DNA from: JAVJRN01 sp040218415
GTDB lineage: Bacteria; Bacteroidota; Bacteroidia; Cytophagales; Cyclobacteriaceae
DNA length: 64,000 nt
Assembly (NCBI GenBank): GCA_040218415.1
Contig: JAVJRN010000050.1
Span: 32,194-96,193 of the forward strand
Direction of reading: 5' to 3'
This document shows positions 9,483-18,077 of the stretch, in pieces. The notes beneath the pieces were generated by a model. The model made no database searches, was not told the origin of the DNA, and was given only the letters and a program-made list of their open reading frames with translations. The position numbers were made by a program, and so were the translations under genes. Numbering within the stretch: the first letter of the stretch is position 1; every line of letters starts with the position of its first letter.

Positions 9483-10304
9483 ATGAAGAAGCTCCTAGTT
9501 CCTACGGATTTTTCTAGCTGTGCTGAACGTGCTTCAGAAACGGCTATTGAGTTGGCAAAAGCTACCAACGCGAAAATCTATTTCCTCCATTTGTTATCAA
9601 TCCCTGCCGGCTGGGTATATGGATCCACCAATCAGATGTATCCTGACGTGACCGAAAAGCTTGCCCAAGTCACAGAACAGCTTAAAAAATTGCTAAAGCT
9701 TGCGGAAAATCAAAAGGTAGAAGCAATGTATCATGTAAGCATGAATGATGATAAAAAATCAATCAATCAATATGTCGAGGAGCATGGTATCGACATGATT
9801 ATTATGGGCTCGCATGGTGCAAGCGGAATGAAGGAACTTTTCGTGGGTTCCAATGCCCAAAAGGTTATCCGTTTTTCTGAAATTCCTGTGCTTATTGTTA
9901 AAGAAAACAACAAGTCTGTTCTCGTTCCTGAAATTGTCTTTGTATCTGACTTTGAAGCGGAGGCCATGAAGCCTTTTGAAAAAGTGCTACATATAGCTCA
10001 CTTGCTTCAGGCTAAAGTTCACTTACTTTATGTAAACACTCCTGCCTTTTTTAATGATACAACAAGTATCAACGAAAGGATGGAGTCCTTTGAGGCGCTG
10101 ACTTCCAACATGCTAAGCAAATCTTCCGTTCATTGTGACTATGTCTTTGAAGATGGAATTCAACAATATTGTGATAAACATAATATAGGATTAGTGGCCA
10201 TTGCAACTCATGGTCGTCGAGGCTTTAGCAGAATCCTTATTGGAAATGATGCAGAAAAAGTGGTCAATCATCTTTCTACACCTGTATTAAGCCTTCACTT
10301 TTAG
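9483..10304 (+). CDS. universal stress protein with two UspA domains
   Basis: Tandem UspA protein (273 residues; halves about 1-140 and 150-273). The first half has an intact ATP-binding motif of the form G-x2-G-x9-G(S/T) (GSHG, nine residues, GS). In the second half it is altered to ATHG, nine residues, GN, so only the N-terminal half looks fit to bind nucleotide in the classic way. Such tandem Usps are common in Cytophagales and are linked to stress or energy limitation. Cytoplasmic. Confidence 0.93.
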   Translation: MKKLLVPTDFSSCAERASETAIELAKATNAKIYFLHLLSIPAGWVYGSTNQMYPDVTEKLAQVTEQLKKLLKLAENQKVEAMYHVSMNDDKKSINQYVEEHGIDMIIMGSHGASGMKELFVGSNAQKVIRFSEIPVLIVKENNKSVLVPEIVFVSDFEAEAMKPFEKVLHIAHLLQAKVHLLYVNTPAFFNDTTSINERMESFEALTSNMLSKSSVHCDYVFEDGIQQYCDKHNIGLVAIATHGRRGFSRILIGNDAEKVVNHLSTPVLSLHF

Positions 10305-10346
10305 AAGGTGTATATTTGGCCTCTTTGACAATCGACTTAAAAAAGT

Positions 10347-12413
10347 ATGAAAAGCCTAATATTAGTCCTGTTGGCAATGGTGGTCTTCACTCGCTGCAAT
10401 ACAACAACACAAACGATCAACACGATATCCCCAGATGGTAGGATACAAGTGGAAGTCGTAGAGTCAAAAGGTAAAGTAGGTTACCTTGTAAAGTTCAATA
10501 ATAAAATAAAAATTGATACTTCGTTTCTTGGCTTTGACCTACAAGGTCAGCCATCTCTGTCTGACAATCTTTCTATATCAGGAATAGAAAAAAGTAGTTT
10601 TTCGGAAACATGGGAAATGCCATGGGGAGAGCAACGTGTAGTTGAAAACAATTATAAACAGCTTGTTGTCAAGGTTCAGGAGAAGCAGGCACTTCAAAGA
10701 AAGTTTGATATCATATTCAAAGTATATAACGATGGTTTGGGTTTTCGATATGCCTTCCCAAATCAAGCAGGACTCGATGAGGTCATTATTGAAGAAGAGT
10801 TAACGGAGTTTAACCTGACTGGCGACCATCAAGTTTGGTGGATTCCTGGAGACTGGGACATTTATGAGCATTTGTATAATAACACCTCTTTTTCTAAAAT
10901 CGACGCGCTCAGCAAACGAAACCACCCAAACCTCGCTCAGACTTTTATTCCAGAAAATGCAGTGAATACACCTGTTACCATGAAAACAAAAGATGGTACG
11001 TATTTAAGTTTTCATGAAGCCGATCTTACCGACTATGCAGGTATGACATTGCTCGTCGATAACAAAAACCTGAAAATGAAAAGTGGACTTGTCGATGGCC
11101 CTGAAGGCTATGCGGTCAAAACCAAAACACCTTTCATTACGCCATGGAGAACCATTCAAATCACAGATAATGCCGGAGATCTTATAGAATCAAATCTAAT
11201 TGTCAATCTCAATGACCCTGCCGAGGTGGAGGAAATTCCTTGGTTCAAGCCAATGAAATATGTAGGTATTTGGTGGGAAATGCATATGGGTAAGTCAAGC
11301 TGGGATGTAGCCGCGGGCAAGCACGGCGCTACAACTCAAAATGCTAAACGACACATTGATTTTGCTGCTGCTAATAACATTGGAGGCGTTTTGGTCGAAG
11401 GCTGGAATACTGGTTGGGAACGCTGGATTGGTTTTCCAGATCGAGAAGGAGTTTTTGACTTTGTGACCCCATATCCTGATTATAACCTCGAAGAAGTAGT
11501 GGCCTATGCAAAGGAAAAAGGAGTAGAGATAATCATGCATCATGAAACATCAGCGGCTCCTCGCACCTACGACCAACAACTTGATACTGCTTATCAATTA
11601 ATGAAAAGTCTGGGCATACACAGTGTGAAAACAGGTTATGTTGGCCCAATCATACCAGAAGGGGTAAGGCATCATGGACAGTGGATGGTCAATCACTATA
11701 ACAATGTCATAGACCAAGGCCTCAAATATGAAGTGGCCATCAATGCGCATGAACCTATAAAAGCTACCGGCAGAAGACGAACTTATCCTAATGAAATTGC
11801 AAGAGAAGGGCTCAGAGGACAAGAGTTTAATGCTTGGGCTTCTGATGGAGGCAATCCTCCTTCTCACCTGCCCACGGTAGCTTTTACCAGAATGCTAGCC
11901 GGGCCTATTGACTTTACTCCAGGTATTTTTGACATCAAGTTTGAAGAATATAAACCAAACAATCAAGTAAATACCACCTTGGCTCAGCAACTGGCGCTCT
12001 ACGTGGTAATATACTCTCCCATCCAAATGGCTGCAGATCTCATTGAAAACTACGATAAGCAACCTGCTTTTCAGTTTATCAGAGATGTTGCCGTAGACTG
12101 GGAACAATCTAAAGTAATTGATGGCGAGGTGGGTGACTTTGTGATCATCGCCAGACAAGAAAGAGACTCGGAAAACTGGTTTATTGGAGGTATTACGGGC
12201 GATAACTCCAGAGAAGTAGACTTAAATTTTGACTTCTTAAAGCCAGACATGGAATATGACGCAATCGTATATAAAGATGGTCAAAAGGCGCACTGGAATG
12301 ACAATCCCCTCGGTATTGAAATTGAGACAATAAAAATTAAAAACATTGATAGCCTAAAAATAAAAATGGTCCAAGGCGGAGGGTTCGCCATCAGCCTTTT
12401 AGCCAATCAATAA
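10347..12413 (+). CDS. glycoside hydrolase family 97, SusB-like inverting alpha-glucosidase
   Basis: Exported GH97 enzyme releasing glucose from alpha-glucans. A lipoprotein signal (MKSLILVLLAMVVFTRC) places it in the periplasm or outer membrane. An N-terminal beta-sandwich (to about 280), a central (beta/alpha)8 barrel with WEMHMGKSSWD, and a C-terminal sheet domain follow. Catalytic spacing copies SusB: E400 (MHHET), E469 (NAHEP), E487 and E493 (RGQE) have the same intervals as SusB E439, E508, E526 and E532 (69, 18, 6). The retaining-type nucleophile Asp is replaced by Gly in KTGYVG. This supports an inverting, calcium-dependent enzyme. No SusC/D pair is nearby. Confidence 0.93.
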   Translation: MKSLILVLLAMVVFTRCNTTTQTINTISPDGRIQVEVVESKGKVGYLVKFNNKIKIDTSFLGFDLQGQPSLSDNLSISGIEKSSFSETWEMPWGEQRVVENNYKQLVVKVQEKQALQRKFDIIFKVYNDGLGFRYAFPNQAGLDEVIIEEELTEFNLTGDHQVWWIPGDWDIYEHLYNNTSFSKIDALSKRNHPNLAQTFIPENAVNTPVTMKTKDGTYLSFHEADLTDYAGMTLLVDNKNLKMKSGLVDGPEGYAVKTKTPFITPWRTIQITDNAGDLIESNLIVNLNDPAEVEEIPWFKPMKYVGIWWEMHMGKSSWDVAAGKHGATTQNAKRHIDFAAANNIGGVLVEGWNTGWERWIGFPDREGVFDFVTPYPDYNLEEVVAYAKEKGVEIIMHHETSAAPRTYDQQLDTAYQLMKSLGIHSVKTGYVGPIIPEGVRHHGQWMVNHYNNVIDQGLKYEVAINAHEPIKATGRRRTYPNEIAREGLRGQEFNAWASDGGNPPSHLPTVAFTRMLAGPIDFTPGIFDIKFEEYKPNNQVNTTLAQQLALYVVIYSPIQMAADLIENYDKQPAFQFIRDVAVDWEQSKVIDGEVGDFVIIARQERDSENWFIGGITGDNSREVDLNFDFLKPDMEYDAIVYKDGQKAHWNDNPLGIEIETIKIKNIDSLKIKMVQGGGFAISLLANQ

Positions 12414-12431
12414 ATGAAATAGTACTTATGA

Positions 12432-13016
12432 CTAGTCAAGTTTTACCATACCGCCATCGTACGCTCCTCTGAGTCTGGTGGAAACACCAACCGTAACATC
12501 GAAGCTTATTATCCAGTCTGGAGAAGTACCAGCAATGGCGATTGTTCCCGCAGTTGCAGAACTTGTTTCTCCTTGATACTCCACAACTAAGTCAGAAAAG
12601 AAGTTTTTCCCTACCCCAAAGCTCGGCTGACCATTAAGCTCGGTTTCTTCAATAAACTCAAATGTGCCTCTACGGAAGCTACTGCCGCCTGAAGAAAATA
12701 ACTCCGTTCTTATCAGTATTTCCGCATCATTAAAACTGAAGGTAGTGCTGTCATAAGTTCCATCGCTCAACCTGAAAACAGTGCCGTAGTGAGTTGCACT
12801 TTGAAAGTCAGTCTCTTCCCCTTGAGCATAATCTGCATTAATCACGTCATAGTTGCCAAGCTCTAAAAAAGTCGCGGATTGGATAGATGCAGCATTGGCT
12901 CCAAAAGTAATGTCATCGCTACTTACTTCAGGGTTAGGTATTTCCTCCTCGTCATTGTTACAGGCCATAGGCATGAGCAAAAACACCATCGCCACTAAAG
13001 AAAAGATCTTTTTCAT
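12432..13016 (-). CDS. hypothetical lipoprotein
   Basis: Function not recognised. A signal peptide with lipobox (MKKIFSLVAMVFLLMPMAC, then acidic NNDEEE) indicates a surface or outer-membrane lipoprotein. The mature ~175 residues are rich in Thr, Ser and Gly, with alternating hydrophobic/polar stretches typical of a beta-sandwich. The open frame extends to a GTG at 13034 with an ATG at 13022, but the ATG at 13016 gives the usual MKK start. A perfect 13-bp hairpin lies about 21 bp upstream of that start. Confidence 0.8.
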   Translation of the reverse strand: MKKIFSLVAMVFLLMPMACNNDEEEIPNPEVSSDDITFGANAASIQSATFLELGNYDVINADYAQGEETDFQSATHYGTVFRLSDGTYDSTTFSFNDAEILIRTELFSSGGSSFRRGTFEFIEETELNGQPSFGVGKNFFSDLVVEYQGETSSATAGTIAIAGTSPDWIISFDVTVGVSTRLRGAYDGGMVKLD

Positions 13017-13036
13017 GTTCATAAATTTTAGCACTA

Positions 13037-13069
13037 GAAAGTGAGTCTTGTCAACTAAGACTCACTTTC
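13037..13069 (-). promoter_or_regulatory. perfect 13-bp stem-loop between two lipoprotein genes
   Basis: GAAAGTGAGTCTT pairs perfectly with AAGACTCACTTTC across a 7-nt loop. It stands between the end of the DUF6503-like gene and the start of the next minus-strand lipoprotein gene. There is no U-tract after it on the minus strand, so it is not a textbook terminator. It may be a 3'-end stabiliser, a terminator of unusual type, or a 5'-UTR regulatory hairpin. Confidence 0.6.
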
Positions 13070-13098
13070 ATTCATCATAAAGGTACAGGAATTATAAC

Positions 13099-13950
13099 CT
13101 ACAACTTTGGTGACAAATTCTGAAAAATACCTTCTGGTGCTTCGTTCATAACAGCTATTTCTGTAATATCTCGATCGCCCCGCTCGCCAGCCAATAGAAT
13201 ATCGCCGTAGGGCTTGTAATCTGTCCAAGGCTTAACGAATCTCGGCTCTTGGTCAGACGCATCAGCGTACCAAGCCCACTGTTTGATCAATTTATCATCA
13301 ATATCCACCCAGACACGATAAGCATTTTGTGGTGTGTCACCTACTTCATCAAATGTCAGTCTTAATACATCCGACCTTATGCCTGTGGCTGTAGTATCTT
13401 CTCCTTCATATTTCAGCGTTACACCAGAGTCCTTGAGCTTAAAAGGCATGAAAAGCCAATAGGAATCATTGATCCAAGCCGATTTTGCCGATTTCAAGTA
13501 TTGGTCAAGAGAGTCCTTATTAGCCATTTCTTGACCGTTTTTCCATACTTTCCCAGACATATTGCTCATGTCAAGCGCGATACTCAGATCATCTTTGATG
13601 TAATCAATGCGCACTTTGTCATTCTTTTTATCCCAAAGCAGCTTTCGGTACCCTAAAAAATTCCAAGAAATAACATTTGTTTGATCCCAGGCACTTCGGC
13701 CACCCATAGCAACCATAGATTTATCAGCGATGAGCATTGCCGTTTGATCAGAAGCATCCATATTGAACCCTTTTGCTGGTGGATTGTACAAGTCGACCAC
13801 TACGGGTTCAGGAATATTGCTTATATCATTGTTTTGGCTCTTCTTCGGAGAGCTGCAACTCACTATAAGTACGATGGCCATTACCATTATATAGAGTCTA
13901 TTTAGAAAACTATACTTTTTTCTGGCTCTAATTATATTCAAGAAACTCAT
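13099..13950 (-). CDS. DUF6503-like lipoprotein of unknown function
   Basis: Predicted lipoprotein: an N-terminal hydrophobic stretch ends in LIVSC followed by Ser/Pro/Lys. The mature part resembles the Bacteroidota DUF6503 / lipoprotein-carrier-like fold, with YWLFMPFKLKDSGV and a run of paired strands describing 'valued' measurements (WVDIDDKLIKQW). No catalytic motif. The frame could start at 13998, overlapping the M1 peptidase stop by 8 bp; 13950 gives a more usual signal length (32 residues to the Cys). It is probably co-transcribed with the upstream peptidase. Confidence 0.75.
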   Translation of the reverse strand: MSFLNIIRARKKYSFLNRLYIMVMAIVLIVSCSSPKKSQNNDISNIPEPVVVDLYNPPAKGFNMDASDQTAMLIADKSMVAMGGRSAWDQTNVISWNFLGYRKLLWDKKNDKVRIDYIKDDLSIALDMSNMSGKVWKNGQEMANKDSLDQYLKSAKSAWINDSYWLFMPFKLKDSGVTLKYEGEDTTATGIRSDVLRLTFDEVGDTPQNAYRVWVDIDDKLIKQWAWYADASDQEPRFVKPWTDYKPYGDILLAGERGDRDITEIAVMNEAPEGIFQNLSPKL

Positions 13951-13990
13951 TTGTGTAATTATGTCATGGATTCCATGTAAGCTAGTCTTG

Positions 13991-16192
13991 TTAATCATTC
14001 TTGTTTTCTTTAAATTTTTCGAAGCGTGATTTTACATCAACAGGAGGAAAAGTATTGTTTTCTTTCTCTGTGTCCGCTGTTACATTGTTAGGGTCGATAC
14101 GCACTGAAGCGACCACTTTATCTTTGAAAAAGTATTTCAAGACTTGCTGTTCGTTTTTTCTCCAAACTTCCGCCGGAATATATTCCGTTTCTTGAGAGCC
14201 ATCAGTGTATGACCACTCTAGGAATATTGGCGTTACTAAGCCACCTACATTTTCTAATTCTAATTCGTAAATGTTTTTACTTTTTAAGTCATCAAAAAGC
14301 GTTTCTTCATCCAACCTAGATCTAAACTCACGATAAAGCCTATCGGTCATTTCTTGATAAGCGAGCGTTTTTGGTGAGGTCAATGGCGCATTAGTGGTTG
14401 GTTCCTGAGCATCTACATTGAACTCTGGATCCAGAGATTCTTCTGTAACCTTATACCAAGTTAAGTTTTTCACGGCTACATCCACATTATCGGTTGTATA
14501 AAACCAACCTTTCCAGAACCAATCCAAGTCTATAGCCGAAGCGTCTTCCATTGTTCTGAAAAAATCCGCAGGTGTTGGATGCTTGAAAGCCCATCTCTGT
14601 GCATAGGTTTTTAAAGCAAAATCAAAAAGTTCAGGCCCCATAATGTGTTCACGGAGAATATTATACGCGGCAGCTGGTTTTCCATAGGCATTATTACCAC
14701 CCTGCAATACTTGCTCCGCATTAGTCATGATCGGTCGCATGGCTCCTTTTGCCCCACTCATGTAAGGGATGATTGACTCGGCCGGACCTCTGTCATATGG
14801 ATAGTCCGGATAGTTTTCCAGTTCTGTTCTGTACTCTAAATAAGTATTGATTCCTTCGTCCATCCATGTCCATTGACGCTCATCAGAGTTGATGATCATA
14901 GGGAAATAGTTGTGACCCACCTCGTGAATAACCACGCCGATCATTCCATATTTCGTCCTGTCAGGAATAGTCCCGTCTTTTTCTGGACGGCCATAGTTGA
15001 AACAGATCATTGGGTATTCCATACCTATAGATGCCGTATGAACAGAAATAGCAACCGGATAAGGGTAGTCGATGGTGTACTTTGAATATGTTTTTATGGT
15101 ATTCACAATAGCTTTGGTCGACTCTTCCTCCCATAATGGGTTTCCTTCTTTTGGATAAAAAGACATAGCTAAAGGCGTTGAACCATCGCTTTGTTTTACG
15201 GCCTGAGCATCCCAAATAAACTTTCTAGATGCAGCAAAAGCAAAATCACGAACATTCTTTGCTTTATACCGCCAAGTCTTGGTGGTTTTTGACCTGCTCG
15301 ACTCATTTTTAATTGCCTCCTCTTCTGTGATAATCATCACTGGCTTATCGAAAGTTGTCTTAGCTTTTTCTAATTGGCTTATTTGCTTGCTCGTTAAGTT
15401 CTCTTTTTGGTTTTGAAGCACGCCGGTGGCTGCTATCACATAATCTGAAGGCACGGTAATGTCCACTTCGTAATCACCGAAGTTGAGGGTAAACTCTCCA
15501 TTTCCTAGAAACTGCTTGTTTTGCCAGCCATCATAATCGGTATATACGGCCATTCTAGGAAAGAATTGCGCAACCGTAAAAAGATAGTTGTCGTCTTCCG
15601 GAAAGTATTCATAACCTGATCGGCCTCCATCAATTGCCCGATCGTTCACGAGAAAACTCCAAGCTATTTTTAAAGAAAATGTTTCTCCAGAAGCGAGTGT
15701 TTTCGGTAAATCCACACGCATCATTGTATTATTAATGACATAATTCAAAGGGATATTATCCTGAGTCCGTACCCATGAGATGTTGAAGCCTCCGCGATAT
15801 TCTGGGTCATCAACCAAGCTTTTATACTGCTTAATGTTGATTTTTTGATTTCTTATTTGCTTCGTGCTGGTAGATGACGACATAGAGTTATCGGCTCTAA
15901 TGTTCTGGTCGAGCTGTATCCACAAATAAGTCAGTGGGTCTGGCGAGTTGTTTAAATAAGTAATCGTTTCTTCGCCAGTGACTCGTTTGTTTTCCTCATC
16001 TAGCACAATATTGATTTTGTAATCCGCTTTTTGTTGCCAATATTCCTTGCCCGGGCTTCCTGCTGCTGTGCGATAAGTGTTAGGCGTGCGGAGGGTCGTT
16101 CCTAGTTGCTCGAACTTTTGATCCCATTTGTCTTGAGCCAAAGATGGCATGGCCATAGCCATGACAGATAATAAAAATAAAAATTTCTTCAT
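13991..16192 (-). CDS. M1-family metallopeptidase (gluzincin aminopeptidase-like), secreted
   Basis: Zinc peptidase with a clear signal peptide (MKKFLFLLSVMAMAMPSLAQ). The catalytic motif HEVGH is at residues 423-427, and the third ligand Glu is at 446 in WMDEGINTYLEY, the exact HEXXH-x18-E gluzincin layout. N-terminal beta-domain (about 50-260), catalytic domain (about 300-560) and a C-terminal region follow. The classical GAMEN exopeptidase motif is replaced by IGMEYP, as in many Bacteroidota M1 paralogs, so true aminopeptidase activity is not assured. Clustered with HupE and DUF6702 genes, an arrangement that may be related to metal supply. Confidence 0.9.
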   Translation of the reverse strand: MKKFLFLLSVMAMAMPSLAQDKWDQKFEQLGTTLRTPNTYRTAAGSPGKEYWQQKADYKINIVLDEENKRVTGEETITYLNNSPDPLTYLWIQLDQNIRADNSMSSSTSTKQIRNQKINIKQYKSLVDDPEYRGGFNISWVRTQDNIPLNYVINNTMMRVDLPKTLASGETFSLKIAWSFLVNDRAIDGGRSGYEYFPEDDNYLFTVAQFFPRMAVYTDYDGWQNKQFLGNGEFTLNFGDYEVDITVPSDYVIAATGVLQNQKENLTSKQISQLEKAKTTFDKPVMIITEEEAIKNESSRSKTTKTWRYKAKNVRDFAFAASRKFIWDAQAVKQSDGSTPLAMSFYPKEGNPLWEEESTKAIVNTIKTYSKYTIDYPYPVAISVHTASIGMEYPMICFNYGRPEKDGTIPDRTKYGMIGVVIHEVGHNYFPMIINSDERQWTWMDEGINTYLEYRTELENYPDYPYDRGPAESIIPYMSGAKGAMRPIMTNAEQVLQGGNNAYGKPAAAYNILREHIMGPELFDFALKTYAQRWAFKHPTPADFFRTMEDASAIDLDWFWKGWFYTTDNVDVAVKNLTWYKVTEESLDPEFNVDAQEPTTNAPLTSPKTLAYQEMTDRLYREFRSRLDEETLFDDLKSKNIYELELENVGGLVTPIFLEWSYTDGSQETEYIPAEVWRKNEQQVLKYFFKDKVVASVRIDPNNVTADTEKENNTFPPVDVKSRFEKFKENKND

Positions 16193-16222
16193 AGTTTGAT
16201 TGTAGGTTCTGGTTTTCTTTAT

Positions 16223-16789
16223 TCAGGTCATCAAAATGATCGTTGCTCCGATCACCGCACTCGATATGGATAGTCTCCATTCTCTTGGGTTAACCTTAAG
16301 TTTGTCAATAAATATAGCTGTTATCAAAAGGTAAAAAAGCACAATAATTAATTGACCTACCTCTAAACCAATATTGAAGCTTAAAAGTTGGAAAACGATA
16401 TTTTCCTCTGACCCGAGCAAAGCTTTAAGGTAGTTAGAAAAGCCCAAGCCGTGAATCAAACCGAAAAATAGCGCGAGCGCATAATTGAGTTTTGTCGTTT
16501 TTGTTTGGCTCTTGTTCAAGTTGACCAATGTGAGAACAGCGGTAATCAAAATGGTTATTGGAATTATTGTTTCGATAATTTCTGGACTAATATTCACAAG
16601 GTTCATTGTCGAAAGCGCAAGTGTTACACTATGTCCAATAGTAAAAGCTGTCACCAATACAAGCACTTTTTTCCAATCTTGAAGTTGGTAGCCCACAGCT
16701 AGTGCAATAATGAAAAGCATGTGATCCATTCCTTTAATATCCAGAATATGGTCAAAGCCCAAGCCAAGATAAGTTGTAAATTCTGACAT
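16223..16789 (-). CDS. HupE/UreJ-family membrane protein
   Basis: Integral membrane protein of 188 residues with about six hydrophobic segments. The family signature is GFDHILDIKGMDHMLFIIAL near the N-terminus, followed by FTIGHSVTLALS and HGLGFSNYL. The His/Asp-rich elements are those proposed to bind Ni or another transition metal in HupE/UreJ permeases. No hydrogenase or urease genes are visible here; in Bacteroidota this family often sits next to an M1 peptidase and a DUF6702 gene, as it does here. Transported ion unknown. Confidence 0.85.
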   Translation of the reverse strand: MSEFTTYLGLGFDHILDIKGMDHMLFIIALAVGYQLQDWKKVLVLVTAFTIGHSVTLALSTMNLVNISPEIIETIIPITILITAVLTLVNLNKSQTKTTKLNYALALFFGLIHGLGFSNYLKALLGSEENIVFQLLSFNIGLEVGQLIIVLFYLLITAIFIDKLKVNPREWRLSISSAVIGATIILMT

Positions 16790-16835
16790 TCTCCAAAATT
16801 AAAGCAATGCATATTTGCAAAATATATTTTCGCCT

Positions 16836-17291
16836 ATGCTTTTGCTATTGCTTTCTTTTATCATTCTACATCCTTTTCACGTAAGCGTGACGGAAGTAAC
16901 CTATCTGCAAAATGCTAAAGCTTTGCAGGTTACACAACGGATTTTCTACGACGACTTGGAAAAAGGCATACAAGAGGCAAATAAAAATGATGATTATCGT
17001 TTGACCATTCCTCTTGATCCTTTGGCTAAGGAATATCTTATTAACGAAACGAGTATTTCTGCCGGAGGTAATAAGGCGGTTCTTTTGGGAGCAGAAGAGG
17101 ATAAAGACCTTGTTTGGGTATATTTTGAAATAGAAAGCCTGGCGCCCAATAGTAAAATCACTTTTCAGTCAACACTGCTTACTCGCACGTTTGATGATCA
17201 GGAAAACCTCCTTCATTTTAAACTCCCGAGTGGAAAAGAAACTTACCGTTTGAACGCCAACAAAGAGAAAGTGAGCATAGAAATAAAATGA
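16836..17291 (+). CDS. DUF6702 family secreted protein
   Basis: About 151 residues with an N-terminal hydrophobic export signal (MLLLLLSFIILHPFHVSV) and a compact beta-rich domain (HVSVTEVTYLQNAKALQVTQRIFYDDLE begins it). The open frame extends to a TTG at 16815, but the ATG at 16836 gives a normal signal peptide. Divergently arranged from the HupE gene with only about 46 bp between start codons, so the two may share control. The family is unassigned functionally. Confidence 0.8.
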   Translation: MLLLLLSFIILHPFHVSVTEVTYLQNAKALQVTQRIFYDDLEKGIQEANKNDDYRLTIPLDPLAKEYLINETSISAGGNKAVLLGAEEDKDLVWVYFEIESLAPNSKITFQSTLLTRTFDDQENLLHFKLPSGKETYRLNANKEKVSIEIK

Positions 17292-17295
17292 CAAA

Positions 17296-17859
17296 TTATC
17301 CTTCAAACGGAAACTCTTGATCGATTTCCCATATTTTATCATTTCTTTTTAAGAGATATACCGCCCGAGCCTCCCAGCTTTCCTCGAAAACTCTTTCTTT
17401 AAAAGTATCCCACGCTTCATAAAATTGTGGCTTGCGCAAGTCACGAAAAGCAATAGTCATGTGCGGTCGATAGGCTTGATTTTTATAATTTTTCTCAAAA
17501 ACCCTGAGTTCTTTCAGCGCTAAACCCAGCCGCTTTTGCATGGTCAAAAGTGGTTCATCAGGACTGACATTCACAAAGATGACTCTTGGTTCAAAACACC
17601 CAAAACCTTTTTGGCTCACTACAAAAGATTTCTGCAAGTCAGCAAACTGGCCAAGTAAACCAATCAAAGCGGGTTTTTTGGCGTCCTTGAATTCAAAAGG
17701 CATCATTAGCGTAATGTGCGCAGGAGAATTAAAAGAGGCGCTTGCGTTATATCGAGCCTTTATTTCCTCTTTCAACAGTTTTGCTTGCTCTTGAACCTTG
17801 GGCGGAGGAATAAGTGCGATGAAATATTTTGAAACAGAATGGTTTATTTCTGAAGCCAT
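17296..17859 (-). CDS. 2'-5' RNA ligase / LigT-like phosphoesterase superfamily protein
   Basis: 187 residues with the two HxT motifs of the 2H phosphoesterase fold: HITLMMPF (about residue 45) and HMTIAF (about 133), positioned to form the symmetrical active site. Family members ligate or hydrolyse 2',5' or cyclic phosphodiester bonds in RNA or small nucleotides. Cytoplasmic. It is convergent with the DUF6702 gene, 4 bp apart. Exact substrate unknown. Confidence 0.85.
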   Translation of the reverse strand: MASEINHSVSKYFIALIPPPKVQEQAKLLKEEIKARYNASASFNSPAHITLMMPFEFKDAKKPALIGLLGQFADLQKSFVVSQKGFGCFEPRVIFVNVSPDEPLLTMQKRLGLALKELRVFEKNYKNQAYRPHMTIAFRDLRKPQFYEAWDTFKERVFEESWEARAVYLLKRNDKIWEIDQEFPFEG

Positions 17860-18077
17860 AATTGATGAAGATAATCTAAATAGACCGTATGTCCGGTATC
17901 AATGCCCTTTACTAAAATTTACATGGAAAGGATGAGATAATTATGCAAATTAGTCATTCGAAAAGCATTTAAACAGGTAAAAAGTATAGCTTCCTATTAA
18001 GACGGTTTACAAGTCCACATTGGAATCTGTTTTTTCTACCTTTAAACAATAAGACCAAACAACCCTGTTTTCTAGAG

